64,000 nucleotides of DNA from Polyangia bacterium (GTDB lineage: Bacteria > Myxococcota_A > Polyangia > Nannocystales > Nannocystaceae). Location of the stretch: contig JAUIKS010000038.1 in the NCBI GenBank assembly GCA_030430565.1, forward strand, positions 1-64,000, read 5' to 3'. Under the pieces are notes generated by a model that searched no databases, was not told where the DNA came from, and saw only the letters and a list, made by a program, of their open reading frames with translations. The translations under genes and the position numbers were made by a program. This document shows positions 45,316 through 55,284 of the stretch, piece after piece (the first letter of the stretch is position 1; the number at the start of each line of letters is the position of its first letter).

Positions 45316-47845
45316 CGAAGCGCCCGTAGCTGCCCGGGATCGCTTGGAGCGGAGCGGCGGCCGCGCCCAGATCGTCGTCGCGGCTGTATCGCTCGACCGC
45401 GTCGGCGAGCGCGGCGAGCTCGGGCGCGCCGAGCATCCCGGCGTTGGACTTAAGCGAGTGCGCGATGCCGACCAGCGCGGCGGCGTCACGGTCTGTCGCC
45501 GCGCTCGCCAATTGCGACACCAGCTCGCCGACGCGGGGCAGGTAGCGGTTGACGAAGTCGGTGAGACGCGCCGGGTCGTCATCGCCGAGGATCTCGCGGA
45601 TGTTGTCGAGCGCGCCCGGGTCAAACACTCGCGCGCCTGTCTCTTCGGTTTGGTTGGCGGGCGCCTCGTCGTGTGGCGGCGCGGTCTTCGAGGGCTCCTC
45701 GGCGGTCGCCGCGCGCTCGTACGCGGCGAACGCCCGGCGCAGCTCCCGTAGGCGAAACGGCTTGCTGATGTACGCGTCCATCCCGGCCTCGAGGCACTTC
45801 GCGCGGTCATCGAGCGAGGCGTTCGCGGTCACGGCGATGATGTAGGGCTGCCGGATCGAGGCGTCCGCCCGGATTTCCCGCGTCGCGCTGAGGCCGTCGA
45901 GCTCGGGCATGTGCATGTCCATCAGCACGACGTCGTACGCGTAGCGGCGGACCGCCGTGACCGCCTCGGCGCCTGTCGCCACCGCGTCGGCGCGGTAGCC
46001 CAGGCGCTCGAGCGAGAGCCGCGCGACGAGCTGGTTGTTCGCGTTGTCCTCGGCGATCAGGATACGCGGGGTCCTTGACGGCGAGCCGCCGGCCGTCGCC
46101 GCGAGGGGCTCGTCCCGCTCCGTCGAGCCCGCCCGCGAGGGGCTCGCCTCCTCCTCCGCGTTGACCGAGAGCAGCACGTTGAACAGCCGCGAGGGCTTGA
46201 GCGGCTTCGTCAGGAAGGCGCTGAACAGCGCCATGTCGGGGTGGTCCTCGCGCTGCCCGAGCGAGGTCAGCATCACGAGCGGGAGGCTCGCGGTCTTCGG
46301 GTGCGCGCGCAGCCGCGTAGCGAGCTCGAGGCCGTCCATCCCGGGCATGTGCATGTCCAAGACGGCGCAGTCGAAGGAGGTGTCCGCGGCGTCAACGAGC
46401 GCCAGCGCGCCCGCGCCCGAGGCGCTCAGCGACGCCTCCATCCCCCACGAGTCGAGGTACAGGCTCAGGATCTCGCGGTTGGTCGCGTTGTCGTCGACCA
46501 CGAGCACGCGCAGCCCCGCGAGCAGGTCGCGGCCCTCCGCGATGTAGCGCGGCCGCACGTAGGGCGCCGCGCGGCCGTGGATCGTGAACGAGAAGGTCGA
46601 GCCCGCGCCGAACTCGCTCTCGACCCAGATGCGCCCGCCCATCGCCTCGCACAGGCGCTTGCAGATCGTCAGCCCGAGCCCGGTGCCGCCGAAGCGCCGC
46701 GTGGTCGAGGCCTCCGCCTGGGTGAACGCGTCGAACAGGGTCTTCAGCGCCTCGGGCTTGATCCCGATGCCGGTGTCGCGGACGTGGAACTCGATCTCGA
46801 AGCTGGTCTCTGCGTCAGGCGTGTCGAGCTCGCGCGCCGCGGCCGTGACCGAGACCTCGCCCGACGACGTGAACTTGACCGCGTTGCTGAGCAGGTTCAC
46901 GAGCACCTGCTGGACGCGCGTCGAGTCGCCGTAGATCGCGAAGGGGACCGAGGGCTCGACGCGGAAGCTCAGCTCGAGCCCGCGCTCGTTGGCCGCGACC
47001 GCGAGCACCTCGACCGCGTTCTCGACGCACTCGATCACGCTCATCGGCGCGCGCTCGATCGTCATCTCGCCGGCCTCGATCTTCGAAAAGTCGAGGATGT
47101 CGTTGATCAGCGCCATCAGCGACTCGCCGCTGCTGCGCACGATCTCGGTGAAGCTGCGCTGGCGCGCGGTGAGCTCGGTGTCGAGCAGCAGCCCGGTCAT
47201 GCCGATGATCGCGTTCATCGGCGTGCGGATCTCGTGACTCATGTTGGCCAAGAATTCGCTCTTCGCCGTGCTCGCTCGCTCAGCGCGCTGCTGGGCGCGG
47301 GTCGCCGCCTCGCGGGCGGCGCGGAGCTCCTCGAGCTTGGCGCGCAGCTCGAGCTGCACGATCACCTGCTTGCCGAGCACGAGCAGCGCCTCGGTCTGGA
47401 GCTCGCTGAGCCGCTTGGGCTCGTGGTCGATCACGCAGAGCGTCCCCAGCCGGTGCCCGCTCGACATGACCAAAGGGACACCCACGTAGAACCGGACGCG
47501 CGGTCCGCCCGTCACCAGCGGGTTGTCGAAGAAGCGCTCATCGGCCAGCGAGTCGGGGACCTCGAGGAGCTCGTCGCCGAGGATCGCGTGCGCGCAGAAG
47601 GCGAATTCGCGCGGGGTCTCCTGGGCGTCGAGGCCTACGCGGGACTTGAACCACTGCCGCTCTTGGTCGACCAGGCTGACGAGCGCGATCGGTGTCTCGC
47701 AGATTTTGCTGGCGAGCTCGGTGAGCTCGTCAAACGCCGGCTCTGGATCCGTGTCGAGGATGTTGAGCCGGCGGAGCGCGGCGAGGCGCTCGACTTCGTC
47801 GTCTGGGAGCTCGGGCTCGATCACTGCGTGAGCGCTCCAGGTCAC
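45275..47845 (-). CDS. Hybrid histidine kinase GAF-HK-REC-REC-HPt
   Basis: 856 residues starting at GTG 47845 (GTG 47824 is possible). Soluble. GAF (about 15-165; RLNILDTDPEPAFDELTELASKICETPIALVSLVD is typical of this GAF type), kinase with H204 in NMSHEIRTPMNAI, N-box LVNLLSNAVKFT, DTGIGI, GGTGLGLTI. First receiver with phospho-Asp in CAVLDMHMPGMDG, second with Asp in VVLMDMHMPELDG. C-terminal HPt with HSLKSNAGMLGA. This BarA/TorS-like chain lets phosphate pass H-D-H to an outside receiver, such as one of the single-domain receivers near by. Its 3' end overlaps the cyclase gene. Confidence 0.93.
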   Translation of the reverse strand: MTWSAHAVIEPELPDDEVERLAALRRLNILDTDPEPAFDELTELASKICETPIALVSLVDQERQWFKSRVGLDAQETPREFAFCAHAILGDELLEVPDSLADERFFDNPLVTGGPRVRFYVGVPLVMSSGHRLGTLCVIDHEPKRLSELQTEALLVLGKQVIVQLELRAKLEELRAAREAATRAQQRAERASTAKSEFLANMSHEIRTPMNAIIGMTGLLLDTELTARQRSFTEIVRSSGESLMALINDILDFSKIEAGEMTIERAPMSVIECVENAVEVLAVAANERGLELSFRVEPSVPFAIYGDSTRVQQVLVNLLSNAVKFTSSGEVSVTAAARELDTPDAETSFEIEFHVRDTGIGIKPEALKTLFDAFTQAEASTTRRFGGTGLGLTICKRLCEAMGGRIWVESEFGAGSTFSFTIHGRAAPYVRPRYIAEGRDLLAGLRVLVVDDNATNREILSLYLDSWGMEASLSASGAGALALVDAADTSFDCAVLDMHMPGMDGLELATRLRAHPKTASLPLVMLTSLGQREDHPDMALFSAFLTKPLKPSRLFNVLLSVNAEEEASPSRAGSTERDEPLAATAGGSPSRTPRILIAEDNANNQLVARLSLERLGYRADAVATGAEAVTAVRRYAYDVVLMDMHMPELDGLSATREIRADASIRQPYIIAVTANASLDDRAKCLEAGMDAYISKPFRLRELRRAFAAYERAATAEEPSKTAPPHDEAPANQTEETGARVFDPGALDNIREILGDDDPARLTDFVNRYLPRVGELVSQLASAATDRDAAALVGIAHSLKSNAGMLGAPELAALADAVERYSRDDDLGAAAAPLQAIPGSYGRFVSALTRTRNQQGW

Positions 47846-48145
47846 CCGGAGGCGATGACCTGACGCCAGTTATATCGGTGCGGGGACCGGCGCGGGGGTT
47901 TTTCGGAGCGCGGGGCGTTTTCTGCGGCGGCGCGCGATCGAGCGCGGTGCGTAACCGCATGTCGTAATGAGCATGTACACGATTGAGCGCGTGTCGCGTC
48001 CTCGTGTCTGTCTTGAGAAGACGTACGCGGACGAGGGTACGCGAACCTGAGCGTGAGGGAGCACCACGCGCGCGCGTCGTCGGTGGCGGGCGGCCCCGCG
48101 CCTCGCCGCCATCAGCGCCGGCTACAATCGGGGGGGGGCGTGGGG
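47846..48145. other. Divergent intergenic region
   Basis: 300 bp between the hybrid kinase (minus) and the single-domain receiver (plus). A -10-like TATAAC lies on the minus strand near 47874, about 25 bp upstream of the kinase start, but without a -35 partner. A run of nine G (48131-48138 and around) precedes the receiver start. No gene is supported. Confidence 0.5.
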
Positions 48146-48514
48146 ATGACAGCAGGGACGATCCTAGTCGTTGACGATGAGCTGATGTGGCGCGAGCTGC
48201 TGTCGATGGCGCTCTCGGGGGCGGGCTACGCCGTCGAGACGGCGTCGTCCGGCGCGGCCGCGCTGGCGACCCTGCGCGCGCGTGAGTTCGACGTCCTGGT
48301 GCTCGACTTGTTCCTCACGGACATGTCGGGCTTCGACGTGCTGCGCGCGGTCACGGCGGAGAACGGCCCCGCGCCCGCGTGCGTCATGCTGTCGGGCTCG
48401 CCCGCGGAGGCGCGCGAGGAGGCCCAGGCCCTCGGCGTGGCGAAGCTGCTGGGCAAGCCCGTGAGTCGACCGAAGCTGACCGCGGCGGTCGCGGAGGTGT
48501 TGGCGGGTCGCTGA
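48146..48514 (+). CDS. Single-domain response regulator
   Basis: 122 residues from ATG 48146; an upstream in-frame ATG (48053) gives a non-coding-like leader. Receiver: VVDDE pair, Asp54 in LVLDLFLTDMSG, Ser in VMLSGSP, Lys in LLGKPVS. No output domain. It ends 11 bp before the stop of the membrane hybrid kinase gene, in convergent orientation, and is divergent from the soluble hybrid kinase. It could take phosphate from either HPt. Confidence 0.88.
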   Translation: MTAGTILVVDDELMWRELLSMALSGAGYAVETASSGAAALATLRAREFDVLVLDLFLTDMSGFDVLRAVTAENGPAPACVMLSGSPAEAREEAQALGVAKLLGKPVSRPKLTAAVAEVLAGR

Positions 48515-48525
48515 GCGCCGCACGC

Positions 48526-51150
48526 TCAGCGCGACGCGGGCTCGGAGCGCGCCGCGGCGTCGAGCGCCATGTAGAACACCGGCTTGAAGCGGTCGAGCTG
48601 CTCTCGGACCTCGTGGAGCGCGGCGGGCTTGGGGCGCTGCTGCCGTTGCGCCTGCGACTCGATCGTGCGCGCGTACGCGGCGAGCTCCATCGCGCCGATC
48701 ATCGCCGCGCTCGACTTCAGCGAGTGGGCCGCGAGCTGCATCGAGCGATGCTCACCGCGCTCGGCCGCGCTCAGCAGCGACTCGACGAGCGAGCAGACGC
48801 TGTCGAGGATCTCCTCGGCGAAGCGGCGCAGCGGATCGGGGCCGTCGCCAGGGTCGCGGAGGAACTCCCGCAGGCGCACGAGCGCCTTCACCACGGCGTC
48901 GCGGGCCGCCGCGTCGACCGCCGCGATCTGGAGCGGCGTCGGCAGCGAGTCGAAGCGCGGGCCGCCGAGCTCCGCGGAGGCCCGCTTGAGCACGCGGCGG
49001 AAGTCCGCCGGGTCGATGGGCTTACAGAGCAGGTCGTTCATCCCGCACTCGATGTACTGACGCCGGTCGCTGGGGAGCGCGTCGGCGGTCATGGCGATGA
49101 TCCACGGGCGCGCGGCGCCGCTGCGTTTTCGGATCTCGCGGGTCGCCTCGATCCCGTCCATCCGCGGCATCTGGATGTCCATCAGCACCACGTCGTAGCG
49201 CGCGCGCTCGGTCGCGCGGACCGCCTCGAGGCCGTCCGCGACGACGTCGTAGTTGAGGTCAAATTTGCTCAGCAGGATCTTCGCGATCCGTTGGTTGAGC
49301 ACGTTGTCCTCGACGACGAGGACGCGCAGCGCCGAGGCGGCCGCGACGTCGGCGTCGCGGCTGCCGTCGTCGAGCTGGAGCGTGCGCGTGAGCGCCCCGC
49401 GCAGCGAGTCGGCTCGCGCGGGGCGCTCGAGGACTCGCTGAACGGGCCCGTCGGGCGCAGGACGCTGACCGCGGGCGTTGCTCCACAGGATGATCGGCAG
49501 CGCGCGCGCGCTGTGAAGCTCGCGGAGCGCACGCGCGAGCGCCATCGCGTTGGGCTCGTCGCTCGCGGAGTGCTCATCGCCGACGAGCGCCACGTTGAGC
49601 CGCTCGCCCTCCGCCTCGACGATCTCCAGCGCCCCCCGAGCGCGCGCGGCCTCGATCACCCGCAGTCCCCAGCGCTCGGCGAGCTGCGCCGCGTCGCGGC
49701 GCTCGACCGGGTGCGCGCCGACGATCAGCAGGCTGCGCCCGGCGAAGCCGGGGACCGGCGCGAACATGGACTCGCGCGCTGACGCGGTGACCTGCGCCCG
49801 GATCGTGAAGTGAAAGGCTGAGCCGCTCCCGGGCTCGCTGTCGACCCAGATCCGCCCGTACATGCGCTCGACGATGATCTTGCAGATAGCGAGGCCCAGG
49901 CCCGCGCCGCCGTACTTGCGCGTGGGCGTCTCCTCGATCTGCAGGAAGGTCTCGAAGATCTCGGGCGTCGACTCCTGCGGGATGCCGACCCCGGTGTCGA
50001 CGACGTCGGCCTGCAGCTGCACCCAGCGCTGCTCGATCTCGGGGCCGGGCGCCGGCACGTCGCGCGCGCTCAAGCGGAGCACGACCTCCCCGCGCGGGGT
50101 GAACTTGACCGCGTTGTCGAGCAGGTTGACGAGCAGCTGCCGCAGGCGCACTCGGTCGCTGATGATGGTCTCTGGGACATCTGGATCGATGCTGTAGGCG
50201 AGCGTGAGCGACTTGTGGCGCGCGGCGTCGACGACGTACTCGATCGCCGACTCCACGCAGGCGCGCAGCGAGACCGGCTCGTGCTCGATCACGAGCTCGC
50301 CGGTCTCGATCTTGGTGAAGTCGATGATGTCCGAGACTAGCGTGAGGATTGTGTTGCTGCTGGTCTGGATGATCTCGGCGAGCTCGCGCTCGGCGGGCTG
50401 CAGCGGCGCCTCGAGCAGCGCGTTGGTCATGCCGACGAGGGCGTTGAGCGGCGTGCGGATCTCGTGGCTGATGTTGGCGAGGAAGCGGCTCTTGGCGGAG
50501 CCTGCTTTCTGCGCGGCGTCCCGCGCCTCGGTGAGCGCGGTGGTCCGCTTGGCGACGAGCCGCTCGAGGTCATCGTGCGCGCGCGCGCGCGCGCTCGCGC
50601 TCGCGCGCGTCCTGGCGTAGGCGCGCCGCAGCTGTCGCCCGCCGATGACGAGCAGGCTCAGGGCCCAGCCGTATTCGAACATGCTGACGGCGACGATTGA
50701 GCTCGGGTTCTGGGGGAGCACCGGCTCGGGGAGCATCCCGCTCGCGGCGAGCGACCCGCTCACCAAGACCGCGGCCAAGGTCAGCAGCGTCATCACGACC
50801 GCGACCGTCGTGTTGAGCACGATCGCGCTGAGCGCGACGGCGAGCACCATGCCGATGATGTACGAGCTCTCGGCGCCGCCGCCCTGCGTGACCGTGAGCG
50901 CGAGCTGAAACAGCCACAGGGACCAGCACGTGAGCCACGCCGTGAGGCGGACGCGACCCGCACGGAGCAGCAAGAGCAGCGCGGCGTAGAGCGCGACCGT
51001 CACCGCCGGGAGAATCGCGGCGCTCGGGATGCCGAGGGCGGGCGCCGCGAGCAGACCGAGGACCGCGAGCGCGAGGCCGGAGACGAGCGTGAGCTGCAGG
51101 AATTGCTCGGACAGATCGTCGTCCCTCGCCTCCTCCACCGCGTCGTCCAT
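48526..51150 (-). CDS. Membrane hybrid histidine kinase with pseudo-receiver, receiver and HPt
   Basis: 874 residues. ATG 51150 follows AGGGA at a good distance. About six TM helices (residues 20-180; for example LTLVSGLALAVLGLLAAPALGI and IVLNTTVAVVMTLLTLAAVLV), a coiled coil, then kinase with H229 in NISHEIRTPLNAL, N-box LLVNLLDNAVKFT, DTGVGI, GGAGLGLAI. The first receiver-like segment (SLLIVGAHPVERRDAAQLAERWGLR) lacks the acidic pair and the phospho-Asp. The second is complete (VVEDNVLNQRIA, VVLMDIQMPRMDG, LLCKPID). A C-terminal HPt carries AAHSLKSSAAMIGA. It is the largest membrane sensor of the island and its signal is unknown. Confidence 0.93.
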   Translation of the reverse strand: MDDAVEEARDDDLSEQFLQLTLVSGLALAVLGLLAAPALGIPSAAILPAVTVALYAALLLLLRAGRVRLTAWLTCWSLWLFQLALTVTQGGGAESSYIIGMVLAVALSAIVLNTTVAVVMTLLTLAAVLVSGSLAASGMLPEPVLPQNPSSIVAVSMFEYGWALSLLVIGGRQLRRAYARTRASASARARAHDDLERLVAKRTTALTEARDAAQKAGSAKSRFLANISHEIRTPLNALVGMTNALLEAPLQPAERELAEIIQTSSNTILTLVSDIIDFTKIETGELVIEHEPVSLRACVESAIEYVVDAARHKSLTLAYSIDPDVPETIISDRVRLRQLLVNLLDNAVKFTPRGEVVLRLSARDVPAPGPEIEQRWVQLQADVVDTGVGIPQESTPEIFETFLQIEETPTRKYGGAGLGLAICKIIVERMYGRIWVDSEPGSGSAFHFTIRAQVTASARESMFAPVPGFAGRSLLIVGAHPVERRDAAQLAERWGLRVIEAARARGALEIVEAEGERLNVALVGDEHSASDEPNAMALARALRELHSARALPIILWSNARGQRPAPDGPVQRVLERPARADSLRGALTRTLQLDDGSRDADVAAASALRVLVVEDNVLNQRIAKILLSKFDLNYDVVADGLEAVRATERARYDVVLMDIQMPRMDGIEATREIRKRSGAARPWIIAMTADALPSDRRQYIECGMNDLLCKPIDPADFRRVLKRASAELGGPRFDSLPTPLQIAAVDAAARDAVVKALVRLREFLRDPGDGPDPLRRFAEEILDSVCSLVESLLSAAERGEHRSMQLAAHSLKSSAAMIGAMELAAYARTIESQAQRQQRPKPAALHEVREQLDRFKPVFYMALDAAARSEPASR

Positions 51151-51399
51151 GCAGGTCCCTGCTCGTCGCGCCACCGCGGACCCCCTGAGCCTAGCCCGAC
51201 TCCGCGCCGCCTCGCTAGCCAGATCGCCGCGCGCACCAACAGCGCGGGTGGGACAGGTGTACACACGCGGATTTGAAGGCTCGATGTGTTGCGTATCGAG
51301 ACACCTCGGGGGTGGTAGGCGACAACCCACGGCGCGCTCGGTTTATGCTCTGCAGAGGCGGCGCGCGTAGCCGCTCCAAGCCGCGCGCGTTATTCCGTA

Positions 51400-54300
51400 A
51401 TGGCAGGTTTGCCGTACAAGCAGGAGGACACGAGCGAGTGGCGCCCGCCGGCGTCCTTCGACGAGTACCGCGTCGTCGAATTTTTGGGCGGCGGGAGCTC
51501 GGGCGACGTCTACCTGGCGCACGACCGCCTGCTCGACCGGCTCGTCGCGATCAAGTTCCACTCGACCCGCAAGGCGGAGCGCGCGAAGCACCGCTTCCTG
51601 ACCGAGGCGCGCGCGCTCGCGAGGCTGCATCACCCCAACGTGATGGCGATCTACCGCGTCGGGCAGCTCGACAAGCGCACGTTCATCGTCGCCGAGTACA
51701 TCCGCGGCCGCCCGCTGCACGAGTTCACGCTCCCGCTGCCGTGGCGCACGGCGGCGCGGTACGGCCTCGAGCTGGCGCGCGGGCTCGCGGCGGCCCACCG
51801 GCACGGGGTCTTGCACCGCGACATCAAGCTCGCCAACGCGATCGTCGACGAGAGCTCGGGCGTGGTGAAGCTCGTCGACTTCGGCCTCGCCAAGCTGCTG
51901 GCGTCGAAGATCGCGAGCGCGGCCGCGGGCGCGCCCGCCGAGCGCGAGCCCGCGCGCAGCTCCAGGCCGGAGCACGCGACCCTCAGCGCCTCGACCCCGC
52001 CGCACGAGAGCGACGGCGGCTGGCGCGTCGAGACGGTGTCGAGCTCGCGCGGGTCGGTGATCGCGGCGCCGGAGGAGCTGCTCGCGGATTCGCCGAGCAG
52101 GAGCTCGAGCGTCGCCGAAGCCCGGCGTCTGCTCGGGACGCCGCACTACATGGCGCCCGAGCTGTGGCGGATGGAGTCCGCGACGCGCGAGACCGACGTC
52201 TACGCGTTCGGCGTGATGCTGTACATCCTGTGCACGGGGCGACCGCCGTTCAACGCGATCACGATCGGCGAGCTGGCGACGCGCGTGATGTTCGAGCCGC
52301 CGGCGAGCTTTGACGAGCTCGGGCTGCTCGACATCGACGAGCGCCTCGTCACCTTCATCACGCGCTGCCTCGAGCGGGAGATCGACAAGCGGCCGCGCTC
52401 CGGCGACGCGCTGCGCGAGGAGCTCGAGGCGCTGCTCGACGACAGCGGCCGGCGCCGCGCGTCCAGCGAGAACCCGTACCGCGGGCTGCGGACCTACGAG
52501 GCGAAGCACCGCAACCTGTTCTTCGGGCGCAGCGTCGAGATCCGCGCGATCGTCGATCGGCTCCGCGCGAGCCCGGCGCTGCTCGTCGCGGGGGACTCGG
52601 GCGTCGGCAAGTCCTCGCTGTGTCGGGCCGGCGTCGCGCCGAGGGTCTTGGAGGGCGCGCTCGACCGCGAGCGCAGCTGGAAGTGGATCGCGATGATGCC
52701 GGGGCGCGCGCCGCTGCGATCGCTGCTGAGCTCGCTCGCGACCCTGTTCGGCCTCAGCGACTCGACGCTGGAGCACATGGCGAGCGCCGAGCCCGAGCGG
52801 ATCGGCTGGCAGCTGCGCGGGCAGCTGGGGCCGTCGGAGGGGCGGCTCTTGTACATCGACCAGCTCGAGGAGCTGATCACGGTCAGCGACCCCGCCGAGG
52901 TCGAGACCGTCGGGATGATCTTGGGACAGATCGCGAGCGGGATCGCGGGCGTCCGCTTGCTCGCCTCGGTGCGCGGCGACTTCCTCGTGCGCGCGACCGG
53001 GCTCCCGCACATCGGCGCGGCGCTGGCGAGCGCGATCTATGTGCTGCAGCCGCTCTCGCGCGACGGCCTCCGCGACGCGATCGTCGGCCCGGCGCACGCC
53101 GCCGGGGCGCGCTTCGAGTCCGAGGAGCTGATCGAGGCGTTGATCGAGGCGGGTCAAAAGAGCAGCTTGCCGGTGCTTCAGTTCGCGCTCGCGGAGCTCT
53201 GGGCCGCGCCCGGGCGCGCGCCGAACCAGGTGTCCGAGGCGGAGCTGCGGCGGATCGGCGGCGTCACGGGGGCGCTCGCGCGACACGCCGACGGCCTGTA
53301 CGCCGGGCTGAGCCCCGAGCGCTTCCGGCTCGCCGCGCGCGGGCTGCTGCTCAAGCTTGTCACGATCGAGGATACCCGCGCGAGCCTCACGGCGGACGAG
53401 CTAGGCGACGCCCCGGACACGCGCGCGGCGCTCGAGGTGTTGGTGCAGGGGCGGCTGGTCGTGGCGCGCGAGACCGACGACGGCATGATCTACGAGCTCG
53501 CCCACGAGGCGCTGATCACCGGCTGGGGCGCGCTGCAGAGCTGGCTCAACGCGGAGCGAGAGATCAGGGCGCTGCGGCATCGCGTCGCCCGGGCGTCGAA
53601 GGATTGGCGCCGGCTGTCGCGGCCGCGCTCGGGCCTGTGGGGCGACGAGCAGATGGCCGAGACGGCGCGCGTGGACTGGAGCGTGTTCGCGCCCGTCGAG
53701 CGCGTGTTCCTCGACGCGAGCGCGCGCGCGCTTCGGCGGCGCCGGAGGCTGCGGGTCGTCGGCGGCGGCGCGCTCGCGCTCGCGGTGGTAATGGCCTATG
53801 GGACATCTCAAGCGCTCTCGAGCCGCGAGCGCGCGCGCCGAGTCGACGAGCGGGTCACGGCGGCGCGGCGCGCCCTGGCGCTCGCCAGGAGCCGCAGGGA
53901 CGCGATGACGACGACGCGCGCGCGAGCGTGGGCGGCCTTCGACGCGCGCGCGCAGGACGACGAAGGCGAGGCGCTCTGGTCAGACGCGCGGGCGGCCGGT
54001 GACGAGAGCGAGCGACGCTTTCGCGAGGCCACGCAGGCGCTCTCGGTCGCGCTCGCCGACGACCCAGGGCGGGATGACGTCGCCGCGCTGCTCGACGAGG
54101 TCCTCTACGAGCGGGCGTCGCTCGCGGAGCGCACCGGTCAGCGCTTTCTGCTCGCCGAGCTGATCGCCCGGCTGCGAGCCCGCGGCGCCGACGAGCAGCT
54201 CGCGCGCTGGGACGCGCCGGGGCAGCTCGCGGTCCAGACGACGCCGGCGGGCGCGGCCGTCTCGATCGCGCGCTACGGCGACGTGTCGGGGCGGCTGGCG

Positions 54301-55284
54301 CTCGACGAGGCGCGAGACCGCGGCGTGACGCCGACGGCGCTCGAGCTCCCGGCGGGCAGCTACCGGATGACGCTCACGCTCGAGGGTCACCCGCCGGTGT
54401 TGCTCCCGGTGCTCGTCGAGCGCGGTCAGGCCGACGCGCTGTCGCTGTCGATCCCCCGCGCCGAGGCGATCCCGAAGGGCTACGTGTACATCCCGGCGGG
54501 CGCGTTCCTCTACGGCAGCGAGGACGAGAGCATCCGCGCCGACGTGCTGTCCGCCGCGCCGCTTCACCCGGCGCGCACCGAGGCGTACCTGATCAAGCGC
54601 ACCGAGGTGACCTTCGCCGACTGGATCGAGTTCCTCGAGGCGCAGCCGCGCGCGCGCGTGGACTCGCTGCTGCCGCGGGTCGAGTCCCAGGGGCTCGCGC
54701 TCGCGCTCGCGCGCGCCGAGGACGGCTGGCGCTTTGAGCTCAGCCACGGCCTGGGGTCCGGCGCGGCGCGCGACGGCGAAGACTACGAGTACCTCGCGCG
54801 CGACGAGCGAGCCCAGCAATCGTGGCTCGAGATGCCTGTCACGGGGATCGTCGTCGACGACGCGCGCGCGTACTTGGAGTGGCTCGCGCGCAGCGGTCGT
54901 GTCCCCGGCGCGCGGCTGTGCACGGAGCGAGAGTGGGAGCGCGCGGCGCGAGGCGCTGACGGGCGGACCTATCCCCACGGCGAGCGTCTCGAGCCCGACG
55001 AGGCGAACATCGACGCGACCTACGGGCGCGACCCGCTCGCGGTCGGGCCCGACGCGGTCGCCTCGTACCCGGCCACGCGCAGCCCCTTCGGGATCGAGGA
55101 CATGGCCGGCAACGCGATCGAGTGGACGACCTCGAGCATGCGCGACGACGAGTTCGTGATCCGCGGCGGCGGCTTCTTCCTGGCGGGCTTCGTCGCGCGC
55201 GCGGACAACCGATCCGTGGTCGATCCCAATTTCCGCGACGCGCAGGTCGGGCTGCGTGTGTGCGCGGCCTACAGCGGCGAGTAG
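51400..55284 (+). CDS. Ser/Thr kinase - STAND ATPase - PEGA - FGE-like fusion protein
   Basis: 1294 residues. Kinase: Lys52 (VAIKF), HRD (139-141), DFG (160-162) and APE only at 252-254, so the activation segment carries a Ser/Ala/Pro-rich insertion of about 65 residues. An nSTAND1-type ATPase region follows: NPYRGLRTYEAKHRNLFFGR, Walker A GDSGVGKS (398-405), LLYIDQLEELI, ending near VSRL..P. A TM helix lies at about 782-806, then a coiled coil, a PEGA domain (about 944-1010) and a C-terminal FGE/SUMF1-like domain (about 1024-1294; YIPAGAFLYGSEDE, GNAIEWT, RGGGFF, GLRVCAAY). Kinase inside, FGE-like domain outside is the likely topology. No gene near it codes for a sulfatase. Confidence 0.92.
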   Translation: MAGLPYKQEDTSEWRPPASFDEYRVVEFLGGGSSGDVYLAHDRLLDRLVAIKFHSTRKAERAKHRFLTEARALARLHHPNVMAIYRVGQLDKRTFIVAEYIRGRPLHEFTLPLPWRTAARYGLELARGLAAAHRHGVLHRDIKLANAIVDESSGVVKLVDFGLAKLLASKIASAAAGAPAEREPARSSRPEHATLSASTPPHESDGGWRVETVSSSRGSVIAAPEELLADSPSRSSSVAEARRLLGTPHYMAPELWRMESATRETDVYAFGVMLYILCTGRPPFNAITIGELATRVMFEPPASFDELGLLDIDERLVTFITRCLEREIDKRPRSGDALREELEALLDDSGRRRASSENPYRGLRTYEAKHRNLFFGRSVEIRAIVDRLRASPALLVAGDSGVGKSSLCRAGVAPRVLEGALDRERSWKWIAMMPGRAPLRSLLSSLATLFGLSDSTLEHMASAEPERIGWQLRGQLGPSEGRLLYIDQLEELITVSDPAEVETVGMILGQIASGIAGVRLLASVRGDFLVRATGLPHIGAALASAIYVLQPLSRDGLRDAIVGPAHAAGARFESEELIEALIEAGQKSSLPVLQFALAELWAAPGRAPNQVSEAELRRIGGVTGALARHADGLYAGLSPERFRLAARGLLLKLVTIEDTRASLTADELGDAPDTRAALEVLVQGRLVVARETDDGMIYELAHEALITGWGALQSWLNAEREIRALRHRVARASKDWRRLSRPRSGLWGDEQMAETARVDWSVFAPVERVFLDASARALRRRRRLRVVGGGALALAVVMAYGTSQALSSRERARRVDERVTAARRALALARSRRDAMTTTRARAWAAFDARAQDDEGEALWSDARAAGDESERRFREATQALSVALADDPGRDDVAALLDEVLYERASLAERTGQRFLLAELIARLRARGADEQLARWDAPGQLAVQTTPAGAAVSIARYGDVSGRLALDEARDRGVTPTALELPAGSYRMTLTLEGHPPVLLPVLVERGQADALSLSIPRAEAIPKGYVYIPAGAFLYGSEDESIRADVLSAAPLHPARTEAYLIKRTEVTFADWIEFLEAQPRARVDSLLPRVESQGLALALARAEDGWRFELSHGLGSGAARDGEDYEYLARDERAQQSWLEMPVTGIVVDDARAYLEWLARSGRVPGARLCTEREWERAARGADGRTYPHGERLEPDEANIDATYGRDPLAVGPDAVASYPATRSPFGIEDMAGNAIEWTTSSMRDDEFVIRGGGFFLAGFVARADNRSVVDPNFRDAQVGLRVCAAYSGE

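Noticed and set aside
51400..55284. Diversity-generating retroelement target (FGE/C-type-lectin-like C-terminus)
   Set aside because: No reverse transcriptase, template repeat or accessory gene is visible in the window.
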